Part shown: in pieces, positions 13,486 through 19,683 of the stretch | Layout: every line of letters begins with the position of its first letter | Numbering within the stretch: the stretch's first letter is position 1 | Assembly (NCBI GenBank): GCA_007124105.1 | Contig: SLFT01000145.1 | Location: forward strand, 1-19,683 | Reading direction: 5' to 3' | DNA: 19,683 nt | From: Candidatus Hydrogenedentota bacterium | GTDB taxonomy: Bacteria > Hydrogenedentota > Hydrogenedentia > Hydrogenedentales > CAITNO01 | Notes under the pieces: generated by a model | What the model saw: only the letters and a program-made list of their open reading frames with translations | Told to the model about the DNA's origin: nothing | Databases searched by the model: none | Made by a program: the position numbers and the translations under genes

Positions 13486-16347
13486 TCAGCCTCCCGCCGT
13501 CGCCTTTCCCCCATCTTCGTCGGCGAGCGCGTTCGCAATCACCTCGGCGAAATGCAGCGCGGGACGGTTGACGACGTGGGCGATCTGATGACGGCAGCTG
13601 GCGCCCGACGCAATTACGCGGGTATCATGCGGCAGCGGTTCTAGAAGTTCCTTTAACGCCTTTGCGATCTCGACGCTGAGTGCGTACTTTTCCTTCATGG
13701 CGCCGAAGGCGCCCGCCATGCCGCAACAGCCGCTGTCCAACAATGTCGCATTGTTCCCCGCTATCCGTCCCGCCAGTTGCAGCATTACATCCGTGTCGGT
13801 CAGCGCCTTGGCGTGGCAGTGGGCGTGAATGGCAAGTCCTTGTTCGCTTTGTCGCAGGGGCAAGGCGTCTGGGGCGTTGCGCAATAACGCTTCAATGAAA
13901 TGCTCGAAGAGGACAACCTGTCCCGCTGTTTCTTGCGCCCCGTCGAGGCCAAGTTCCTGGTACTCTTCCCGGAACATGGCGTAACAAGAGGGTTCAAGAA
14001 AAATGATGGGAAGCGTATTGCGTTTGAGCAGTTCCAGGTTTTGTTTTCCAAACCGCCGCGCCAGGTCCAGTCGGCCCATGCTGAAAGCGGGACGTCCGCA
14101 GCAGGCGCGGCCCTGCACCAGTCGGGGACGATACCCGGCGGCTTCCAGAACAGTGACGGCGGCGCTCCCGATATCCGGTTCGTTGTGGCGCGTGAAACAA
14201 TCGTCCCAAAGCAACACCTCGCCGCGTGGCGCAGCCATGTCATTTTTCCCGCGTCCGTTAAACCATGCGTCGAAACGTTGGGACGCATAAGCGGGGAGCG
14301 GACGCTGCGCGGCAACGCCGGCGGTACGTTCGAGCAATTGTCGGAACAGCCGGTTCTTGAGGGTGGCGTTGGCCCATCGCGGCGCAATGCCGCCCAACCT
14401 TCCCAGCAGGTCCACACGGCTCAGGAGTCGCGCCCGGAAAGGCGTCCCGTTGCGGCGATGTTGGGCGTGGAGAAGTTCCGCTTTCAGAAGCGCCATGTTT
14501 ACATTGGATGGACACTCGTCCAGGCACGCCTTGCAGGACAGACAATTGCTCAATGCCTGGTCGAGGGCGTCGCCTGTCAATGTTTTGTCGTTGTCCATGC
14601 GTCCCTCGAGTACGGCGCGGATAATATTGGCGCGGCCCCGGGTGGACATGAGTTCGTCGCCCGTGGCCTGATACGTCGGACACATGGTGGGCGTGTCCTT
14701 GCGACAGCCGGCGCAGCCGTTGCACTGTTCCAGGTTTCCGACGAAGGAATGGTCTTTGGCGGCAAAGAGAAGCATGGGCTCGAAGGGAATGGGGATATAC
14801 GCGCCGTCGCCCTGGCGCAGGTCGCGGTCAATGCGCCAGCGGCCGTTGTCGAATATCTTCCCGGGATTCATCACGTCTTTTGGATCGAAGGCCTGCTTCA
14901 CCAGGCGCATGGCATCGAGCAAGGCCGGGCCGATGTGCGTCGCGGCGTATTCTGTGCGTGCAATGCCCACGCCGTGTTCCGCTGTCAATGAGCCGTTGAA
15001 TTGTTGCGTCAAGGCGGACACGTCGTCGGCCAGTTCACGAAACTTGCGGATGTCTTCGGCGGTGTGCAGGTCGAGTACGGGACGCACATGCAACAACCCC
15101 GACGCGGCATGGCCATAGTACGAGGCGCGCAGACCAAGCCGTTCCATCACGCTGCGCAGCGCGTCCACATAAGCGGGCAGTTGACGGGGCGGCACGGCCA
15201 CATCCTCGATACCGGCGGTTGGCTTGGCCGCGCCGGGACGCCCCACCAGCAGCGAAAGTCCCGCCTTGCGCAAATGCCATACCAGCGCTTTTTCATGTTC
15301 CGAGGCGCATATATGATGACGCATTCCCGGCGCCTGGGCTGCCGCCGCGGCGAGTTTATCGTCAATATGCTCATAAAATTCCACGAGCAGTATGGCGCGG
15401 CAGGGCTTTGCGTCCAGTTGTAACAGGTCCCGGGCCGCCTGAAAAGCCCGTTGGCCCCGGGTCTGATCAAAGAGCATGTCGTCTATGTGTTCCACGCTGG
15501 CGGGCGCAAGGTCGAGCAGCGCCACCGAAGCCTGCATGGCCTCTTCCACACTGTCGAAAAACAACAGCGCCAGCCCTGTGGCCGCGGGCAGCGGCACAAC
15601 ACGCACGGTGGCGGCGTACACGGCGCAGAGCGCGCCCTCGCTGCCGCCCACCAGTTTGCCGGGATCGGGCCGGCCCGCGTCCAGACTGCGCAGAAAGCGA
15701 TCAACGCCAAAGCCGGGCCAGCGTTTGCAGATATTCCGATGGAAGCGTCCCTCGATTTCCTCGCGTTCGTCTGCGATGCGCTGCTGCGCGTTGTGGAGTC
15801 GGTCGCGCATGTCGGGCGAATCCGCGCTCAATACCGCCGTTTGTCCGTCCGGCATGACGACTTCAAGGCTGATCGTGTGCTCGATAGTGGTCCCATACAA
15901 CGGCGCGCGCGCGCCGGAACTGTCGTTGGCGATCATGCCGCCCAGCGTGGCCCCGGAACTGGTGGCCACATCCGGGCCGAAGACCAGGCCATGAGGCGCG
16001 AGGAAAGCGTTCAACTGATCCAGCACCACCCCCGCGCCCACGCGCACGGTCAACGCGTCCCGGTCAAAGTGCGTGATAAAACGGTTGTGTCGCGCCAGGT
16101 CCACCACCAACCCTTCGCCCAGCGCCGCGCCCGCAAGACCGCTACCCGCGCCCCGCGGGATAATCGGGATATCCGCCGCCGCCGTCGCGCCCAGCACGTC
16201 CGCCGTTTCCTCAATGGAACGGGGAAACGCCACACCCGCAGGGGTCACCTGATAGACGGAGGCGTCCGTGGCGTAAAGGGTGCGCGTCACATCGTCCAGA
16301 AAAATCGGACAGGCGCACTGGGCTTGTAATTGTCGCAATGACCTCAT
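13486..16347 (-). CDS. FAD-linked oxidase fused to Fe-S (CCG-domain) subunit, YdiJ-like 2-hydroxyacid dehydrogenase
   Basis: A 953-residue cytoplasmic or membrane-associated flavoenzyme that joins a GlcD-like and a GlcF-like half, the layout of E. coli YdiJ (D-2-hydroxyglutarate dehydrogenase). The FAD-binding PCMH domain spans ~36-220 (IPRGAGSGLAG at 63-73, GATLGGMIANDSSGA at 132-146). The FAD-oxidase C-terminal domain runs ~250-500 and includes YGHAASGLLHVRP (411-423) with likely metal-binding histidines, AEHGVGIARTEY (456-467) and NPGKIF. Two 4Fe-4S sites follow: Cys542, 545, 548 and 556, and Cys602, 605, 608 and 612. Two CCG domains end the protein (CCGRPAFSMG at 749-758 and SGCCGMAGAFG near 900). 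Start ATG 16347 has AGGA about 10 nt upstream. It probably oxidises a D-2-hydroxyacid such as 2-hydroxyglutarate, lactate or glycolate and passes electrons to a quinone or carrier. It is transcribed alone. Confidence 0.9.
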   Translation of the reverse strand: MRSLRQLQAQCACPIFLDDVTRTLYATDASVYQVTPAGVAFPRSIEETADVLGATAAADIPIIPRGAGSGLAGAALGEGLVVDLARHNRFITHFDRDALTVRVGAGVVLDQLNAFLAPHGLVFGPDVATSSGATLGGMIANDSSGARAPLYGTTIEHTISLEVVMPDGQTAVLSADSPDMRDRLHNAQQRIADEREEIEGRFHRNICKRWPGFGVDRFLRSLDAGRPDPGKLVGGSEGALCAVYAATVRVVPLPAATGLALLFFDSVEEAMQASVALLDLAPASVEHIDDMLFDQTRGQRAFQAARDLLQLDAKPCRAILLVEFYEHIDDKLAAAAAQAPGMRHHICASEHEKALVWHLRKAGLSLLVGRPGAAKPTAGIEDVAVPPRQLPAYVDALRSVMERLGLRASYYGHAASGLLHVRPVLDLHTAEDIRKFRELADDVSALTQQFNGSLTAEHGVGIARTEYAATHIGPALLDAMRLVKQAFDPKDVMNPGKIFDNGRWRIDRDLRQGDGAYIPIPFEPMLLFAAKDHSFVGNLEQCNGCAGCRKDTPTMCPTYQATGDELMSTRGRANIIRAVLEGRMDNDKTLTGDALDQALSNCLSCKACLDECPSNVNMALLKAELLHAQHRRNGTPFRARLLSRVDLLGRLGGIAPRWANATLKNRLFRQLLERTAGVAAQRPLPAYASQRFDAWFNGRGKNDMAAPRGEVLLWDDCFTRHNEPDIGSAAVTVLEAAGYRPRLVQGRACCGRPAFSMGRLDLARRFGKQNLELLKRNTLPIIFLEPSCYAMFREEYQELGLDGAQETAGQVVLFEHFIEALLRNAPDALPLRQSEQGLAIHAHCHAKALTDTDVMLQLAGRIAGNNATLLDSGCCGMAGAFGAMKEKYALSVEIAKALKELLEPLPHDTRVIASGASCRHQIAHVVNRPALHFAEVIANALADEDGGKATAGG

Positions 16348-16500
16348 AGTCTGAAATCCTGTTTGGAGATAAGGGATAGGGTATATCTTATCATAGTGCC
16401 GTTGGAGTTATCCCGATGTTTTCAGCGCCGCCATGCCGCTCTGTCAAGGTTAACCGCCCCGGAAACTGCTATACACAATTCCGCGATACGTCCGTGGGAC

Positions 16501-16530
16501 AATACCGTAAGCGACATTCTTGTCGGTATT
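16501..16530. promoter_or_regulatory. inverted repeat upstream of the SGNH hydrolase gene, possible operator
   Basis: AATACCG (16501-16507) and CGGTATT (16524-16530) are perfect inverted copies around 16 nt that contain a smaller GAC/GTC dyad. They sit in the 240-nt divergent gap between genes starting at 16347 (-) and 16588 (+), upstream of possible -10 elements (TATGCT at 16550-16555). This placement suits a regulator site, but no clean -35/-10 pair is present. Confidence 0.35.
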
Positions 16531-16587
16531 TTGTGAACACTTCTTATGGTATGCTATGCCTTGTTTGAGAAATAAAGGAAGTGCATA

Positions 16588-17499
16588 ATGAAAACAAAAT
16601 GGCACATACGAACAGCATGTTGTATAACGCTGTTGTTTACGGCGCTTCTAGTCGCGCCTGTCCACGCCGCGCCGCGTATTCTTATTGTGGGCGACAGCTG
16701 GGCGCAGAGCGTCTGGGTTGCGGGGGTGATGGACCAGGCGTTGGCGCGGGCGGGTTTTGAGGATGTGACATCCGTCGGTGAAAGCTGCGCGCTGGGTGGT
16801 ACGCGCGCTGACCAGTGGGTAACGCCCGCGTACCAGGACAAGATACGGGACGCGCTGGAGGCCCATTCCACGGTGGACATGGTTCATCTGATCATTGGCG
16901 GCAACGATGTGTTGCGCCGAATCAAGGAACAAAACGTCTTTGAAGTGTGGACGGCGGAACAGCGCCGCCGTGAGTGGGACGGCATCGCCCGCAACATCAA
17001 ACGCATCGTAACCCATTGTCTCGCCTTTGAGCAGGTGCGCCATGTTGTACTGGCGGGCTACGACTATCTGAATCCCGCAACCGCCAGCGAGGTGTACGCG
17101 CTGCTCGGTCAGACATTCCATTTCGGCGGCATGACCCAGGAACAAGTGAACCAATGCTTCATCGAGCATGAGAAGAGCAAGCGCGACATCGGCTTGGCGC
17201 TCGACAACTGCACTTATGTCCACAACCTCGGCCTGGCCCAGTATCATTTCAATGAACCGCCCGACGCGCGCCGACCCGGCGGACCGCCTGATTATGAGCC
17301 CTTCCCCGGCGGCGAACCGCGCCGGCCCATGCCCGACGCGGCGTTTATGACCGTGCATTTCGCGGGACGCGACTATCCCGGCGACGGCATCCACCCCAAC
17401 GAAGAAGCGCATCTTGTCATGCTCGAAAACGCCGTCGCCACCGTATACAAGCCGCTCTTGGAGCGCTCGGCGGCGTACCAAACCATCCTGGCAGAATAA
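16588..17499 (+). CDS. exported SGNH/GDSL-like hydrolase
   Basis: A 303-residue secreted hydrolase of the SGNH superfamily, whose members are esterases, lipases and carbohydrate deacetylases. A signal peptide covers ~1-28 (positive start, hydrophobic 10-22, VHA-A). Block I is GDSW at 35-38 with nucleophile Ser37. GGTRADQW at 70-77 provides a block-II glycine. GGND at 104-107 supplies the oxyanion asparagine, Asn106. DGIHPN at 266-271 gives the catalytic Asp266 and His269. All four blocks are intact, so activity is expected. A proline/glycine-rich stretch at ~228-250 is an insertion of unknown role. AAAGGAAG lies just upstream of the ATG. The gene stands alone before a tRNA gene. A role in removing acetyl or other ester groups from polysaccharides would suit the setting. 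Confidence 0.88.
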   Translation: MKTKWHIRTACCITLLFTALLVAPVHAAPRILIVGDSWAQSVWVAGVMDQALARAGFEDVTSVGESCALGGTRADQWVTPAYQDKIRDALEAHSTVDMVHLIIGGNDVLRRIKEQNVFEVWTAEQRRREWDGIARNIKRIVTHCLAFEQVRHVVLAGYDYLNPATASEVYALLGQTFHFGGMTQEQVNQCFIEHEKSKRDIGLALDNCTYVHNLGLAQYHFNEPPDARRPGGPPDYEPFPGGEPRRPMPDAAFMTVHFAGRDYPGDGIHPNEEAHLVMLENAVATVYKPLLERSAAYQTILAE

Positions 17500-17556
17500 G
17501 AGGCCCGTTCCATGCCATTGGAAAAGCAGCGCGCCAATATGCGAAAATAGACACAC

Positions 17557-17633
17557 GCGCCTGTAGCTCAGTTGGATAGAGCATCTGCCTTCTAAGCAGA
17601 GGGTCCCGCGTTCGAGTCGCGGCAGGCGCGCCA
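17557..17633 (+). tRNA. tRNA-Arg (anticodon UCU), CCA encoded
   Basis: The cloverleaf is complete. The acceptor stem GCGCCTG (17557-17563) pairs with CAGGCGC (17623-17629), then discriminator G and an encoded CCA (17631-17633). The D arm carries the usual TAGCTCAGTTGGATAGAGC. The anticodon stem TCTGC/GCAGA holds loop CTTCTAA with anticodon TCT at 17591-17593. The T arm is CCGCG-TTCGAGT-CGCGG. It reads AGA (and possibly AGG) arginine codons. A long minus-strand reading frame across this gene and the SGNH gene is an artefact. Confidence 0.97.
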
Positions 17634-17934
17634 TTTAACTCCCTCTATTTATAGAGGTGTTCGCATGAGCGCCCTCCGCATTGTCTGTCCCACTCGAATG
17701 CGTCAAAATACACGTCAAAACGCGTCGTAATGTCGTCTGTACGCACCACTTGTTTTGGTCCGTCATTGATAACTTGCGCAACGTTGCGCGGTTCAGGCGT
17801 CGGCGTACTGCCAAGCATTGTGTCTGACAAGAAATTCTTTGTGCCGTTGCGGGCTCTCCTTTTCGCTTAATCTTTTTAATGTTACTCATGGAGGACATCA
17901 GGCAAATCTCCAACGCGGCATGATGTTTCCAGGT
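17634..17934. other. 301-nt gap after the tRNA, no certain gene
   Basis: On the minus strand a reading frame ending at 17645 encodes up to 62 residues from a TTG at 17830, or 57 or so from the ATG at 17818, with a segment reading NVAQVINDGPKQVV. A second frame begins ATG at 17890, with MSNIKKIKRKGEP, and overlaps it. They could be the two parts of one small frameshifted gene, since the amino-acid composition looks protein-like in each part. I recognise neither, and no ribosome binding site is well placed. I do not call a gene. Confidence 0.25.
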
Positions 17935-18924
17935 TTACGATTGCGGCGCAAGCTGTTCTTCAAGGAACAATACCAACGACTCAAGATGGATTTCGTGTGC
18001 GCCGGGATGAATATGAAGGGCCGCCTTTTCCGGAACACCCATGTCCTCATAGATACAATGCAATTCGGCAAAGGCCCGTTTTGCCAGCGCCGGGGTAAAC
18101 TGGGTCGGCGGTTCCTTTTCCCCTATCTGGCAGAGCAGTGCGCGGGGGGCGATGAGGGCATAGATATCCGCGAAGTCCACCAGTTCCCGTAATCCGTCAA
18201 ACTTCCAGCACATACAATGGTTTTGTTCCATCTGGTCCATTACCGTCAGAAAACCCGCGCTTACCGTTGCGTGGATGCGGGTGTCCATAGCGCCCAGCCA
18301 CATCGCCATCTCACCGCCCAGCGACAACCCTGCGCATCCGATGCGGTCCGGGTCCACCTCGGGAAGGCTCTCAAGATAATCCACGCAGCGGATCAGGTCA
18401 AAGAGGCGTTCACCCATGAGGGCAGCCCCCGGATCGCGCGCTTCATGCTGCCCCACGTCAACGGCAATCGTCACGAATCCTTTCCCCGCCAGTGTTGCGG
18501 CGAATCCGTGATAGATGGTGTCCATGTCGTAAACGGTATGCCGGGAACTGCCATGACCGTGAATGCATACCACAGCGGGAAAGGGCGCCGCGTCCGGATC
18601 GGCTGGCAGGGTGACGACGGCAGTGATGCGCTGCTCAGGAGTGGCGTTCAAGGTTACTTCGTATTGGATGTAACCGGATTTTTCTTCTGCTCCCGCTTCC
18701 TTCGCATCCAGCGGCCATGCTGTGCGCGCCGCGAGGGACATATCCAGGCGTAATAGTGTTGCCAGTTCCCGCCGCAGCTGTTTCTGCCATGTTGCCGCCG
18801 CTTGCTCATCGCGATGACTGTAAGCGCGGGCACGCAACAGCGCCGCGGAACTTTCCCCAGCAAAGGATGCTAATGTTGCCGCTGTTGCTGCCAGAAGAAC
18901 ACCTGAAAGAATCGAAAATCGCAT
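17935..18924 (-). CDS. exported alpha/beta hydrolase (acetyl-esterase/dienelactone-hydrolase-like)
   Basis: A 329-residue alpha/beta hydrolase with a signal peptide at about 1-27 (hydrophobic 5-22, ending ESSA). IHGHGSS at 121-127 is the HG oxyanion region. GLSLGG at 199-204 is the nucleophile elbow with Ser201. His310 in HPGAHEIH is the likely catalytic histidine. The acid is less clear; Glu269 or Glu271 in IGEKEP sits where an aspartate is usual. Relatives are annotated as acetylxylan esterase-like or Abhydrolase_7 enzymes in polysaccharide-degrading PVC bacteria. The start at 18924 has AAGGAG nine nt upstream and begins the signal peptide; the in-frame ATGs at 18987 and 18951 would add a non-family tail. 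It is transcribed alone, toward the tRNA region, and probably removes ester groups from a carbohydrate. Confidence 0.85.
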   Translation of the reverse strand: MRFSILSGVLLAATAATLASFAGESSAALLRARAYSHRDEQAAATWQKQLRRELATLLRLDMSLAARTAWPLDAKEAGAEEKSGYIQYEVTLNATPEQRITAVVTLPADPDAAPFPAVVCIHGHGSSRHTVYDMDTIYHGFAATLAGKGFVTIAVDVGQHEARDPGAALMGERLFDLIRCVDYLESLPEVDPDRIGCAGLSLGGEMAMWLGAMDTRIHATVSAGFLTVMDQMEQNHCMCWKFDGLRELVDFADIYALIAPRALLCQIGEKEPPTQFTPALAKRAFAELHCIYEDMGVPEKAALHIHPGAHEIHLESLVLFLEEQLAPQS

Positions 18925-18969
18925 ACCTGATTGCTCCTTAAAGGTTGCCATCAAAAAAGGGCCATGGAT

Positions 18970-18975
18970 AGTATA
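18970..18975 (-). promoter_or_regulatory. candidate -10 element for the alpha/beta hydrolase gene
   Basis: Minus-strand TATACT (5 of 6 bases) lies 45 nt upstream of the start codon at 18924, within an AT-rich stretch (TTGATATATACT on that strand). No good -35 is found at the proper distance, so it is only a possibility. Confidence 0.25.
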
Positions 18976-19105
18976 TATCAACTGCATTGCTGAATAAGCT
19001 GTTCACGAAGAATAAAAATGTATCCAGCAGAGCAGATCGGGAAATAATATTGCCCGTGGAGCGCGGCATCTGCTGCCAACGTCGCCGCCTTATGTTGTCA
19101 GCGGT

Positions 19106-19114
19106 TGATATAAT
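19106..19114 (+). promoter_or_regulatory. extended -10 promoter candidate
   Basis: TGATATAAT combines a TGn extension with a perfect TATAAT at 19109-19114. No -35 is present at 16-18 nt. If used it would give a leader of about 375 nt before the gene at 19495, one that contains the repeat hairpin. Confidence 0.3.
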
Positions 19115-19256
19115 GAACATCGCTGTAGTAGGCTTAATGTCAAGCAGAAAAGATTTTAGGCCCTTGGTTGGGCTGGCTGACAATTCTTTGCAAGTTTCGC
19201 TTATCATACTCATATAAAATGATTTGCTTTGTACAATGCCAACGTAACTAATCATA

Positions 19257-19337
19257 TCTGTGTTTATTCGTGTCCATCCGTGGTCAAAAAAAGAGCCCCA
19301 GAAGACTTTACCACAGATGGACACAGATGGACACAGA
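19257..19337. repeat. imperfect inverted repeat, 28-nt arms
   Basis: The arm at 19257-19284 is the reverse complement of 19310-19337 at 23 of 28 positions. In a plus-strand transcript three of the five differences would still form G-U pairs. The 25-nt loop (19285-19309) begins with an A-run. It resembles the dispersed CACGGATGG/CACAGATGG intergenic repeats known from many environmental bacterial genomes. Confidence 0.7.
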
Positions 19338-19348
19338 TGGACACAGAT
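19311..19348 (+). repeat. tandem repeat, 10-bp unit, nearly four copies
   Basis: The unit (C/A)CACAGATGG is repeated at 19311, 19321 and 19331, followed by a partial fourth copy ACACAGAT at 19341-19348. Copies two and three are identical; copy one differs at its first base. It forms the right arm of the inverted repeat. Confidence 0.9.
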
Positions 19349-19392
19349 AAAAAACGATTTGGTTGTATAGCTGCGCCGCAGGCACCACTTCT

Positions 19393-19410
19393 TCCGGGCG
19401 AAGTCCCGGA
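19393..19410. repeat. GC-rich hairpin
   Basis: TCCGGG (19393-19398) pairs perfectly with CCCGGA (19405-19410) over a 6-nt loop. It lacks a T-tract, so it is not a standard terminator. It lies between the tandem repeat and the last gene and could be a REP-like element or a leader structure. Confidence 0.5.
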
Positions 19411-19494
19411 CGATCGTAGTGCCTTATCGGTCTTCTTCTATCATAAATGCCAAGAAGATAGCGTATGTTACCACGATATAAAGAAAGATATAAG

Positions 19495-19683
19495 ATGCAG
19501 CCATCTGTCAGTATTCAAATAGTTTCGTTGTTTGCCGCCATGTTTTATTTGTCCTTTCCCGTCAGTGGACAGGTTGTTCTTGTGGCGGATGGCGAGGCGA
19601 AGGCTGTGGTGGTCACGGCGGCGACGCCGTCAAAGATGGCCGCGTATGCCGCCCGGGAACTGGTGGACCATATTGAGAAAGCG
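19495..19683 (+). CDS. partial exported protein, DUF4838/alpha-glucuronidase-N-like start
   Basis: An ATG at 19495 opens 63 codons that run off the end of the window. Residues 1-26 form a signal peptide (hydrophobic 8-22, VSG-Q). Then follow VLVADGEAKAVVV (28-40) and AAYAARELVDHIEKA (49-63). A strand with xADGxAKAxIV followed by a helix YAAxEL-x(2)-HIEK is the usual beginning of DUF4838 and related proteins with a GH67-like N-terminal domain. These are common in PVC and Hydrogenedentota genomes and are presumed glycosidases. The ribosome binding site is weak (AAAGA). Function and full length cannot be judged; the composition and motif make the start reliable. Confidence 0.65.
   Translation, partial: MQPSVSIQIVSLFAAMFYLSFPVSGQVVLVADGEAKAVVVTAATPSKMAAYAARELVDHIEKA

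Larger units (their letters stand above)
18988..19494. other. 507-nt non-coding stretch with repeats
   Basis: No reading frame here has a family-like composition or a ribosome binding site. The stretch is more AT-rich than the genes around it. It holds an extended -10 sequence, a 10-bp tandem repeat with an inverted partner, and a GC-rich hairpin, listed separately. It is the upstream region of both the minus-strand hydrolase and the plus-strand gene starting at 19495. Confidence 0.6.

Noticed and set aside
13900..14991. 363-codon plus-strand reading frame
   Set aside because: It is antisense to the Fe-S half of the YdiJ-like gene, which has all its cysteine motifs. It has no family-like features.
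17529..17633. GCGCGCCA occurs both before the tRNA (17529-17536) and at its 3' end (17626-17633), suggesting an attachment-site duplication
   Set aside because: Eight GC-rich bases are too few, no integrase is present, and the copies lie only about 100 nt apart.
16648..17634. 328-codon minus-strand reading frame across the tRNA-Arg and SGNH genes
   Set aside because: Its first residues are the reverse complement of the tRNA gene, a known false start, and the rest is antisense to an SGNH gene with all catalytic blocks.

Overview
This window most likely comes from a GC-rich, Gram-negative, polysaccharide- or sugar-acid-degrading bacterium of the kind common in Candidatus Hydrogenedentota, Planctomycetota or the Lentisphaerota/Verrucomicrobiota side of PVC. 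I lean towards Hydrogenedentota, by inference only. The reasons are two Tat-exported Gfo/Idh/MocA oxidoreductases, a DUF6807 (PmoA-like) protein, a DUF4838-like N-terminus, a GHL6-type glycosidase-like protein, and many signal peptides. No phage, transposase, CRISPR array or rRNA is visible.

Layout. 1-382: no convincing gene. 383-5136 (+): an exported glycosidase-like protein, a DHDPS/NAL-superfamily aldolase or dehydratase, and a sodium:solute symporter that overlaps the aldolase by 4 nt. 5227-5493 (+): an orphan DUF2442 protein. 5791-12401 (+): a compact run of six genes encoding an exported parallel beta-helix protein, a Tat-type Gfo/Idh/MocA protein, a DUF6807 protein, a 3-hydroxyisobutyrate-dehydrogenase-like enzyme, a DJ-1/PfpI protein and a second Tat-type Gfo/Idh/MocA protein. 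12541-13294 (-): an MNT/HEPN toxin-antitoxin pair with a palindrome over the first start codon. 13486-16347 (-): a YdiJ-like fusion of FAD and Fe-S domains that oxidises 2-hydroxyacids. 16588-17499 (+): an exported SGNH hydrolase. 17557-17633 (+): tRNA-Arg(UCU). 17935-18924 (-): an exported alpha/beta hydrolase. 18988-19494: a non-coding stretch with a 10-bp tandem repeat, its inverted partner and a GC hairpin. 19495-19683 (+): the first 63 codons of a DUF4838-like protein running off the window.

How the genes may work together (inference). Exported hydrolases, esterases and a beta-helix protein would release and trim a carbohydrate. Periplasmic Gfo/Idh/MocA enzymes would oxidise or isomerise it. 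The symporter would import an acidic product, which the DHDPS-family enzyme would cleave or dehydrate. The HIBADH-like and YdiJ-like enzymes would then handle small hydroxyacid or semialdehyde products. The substrate cannot be read from the sequence. The run at 5791-12401 is the best candidate for an undescribed pathway.
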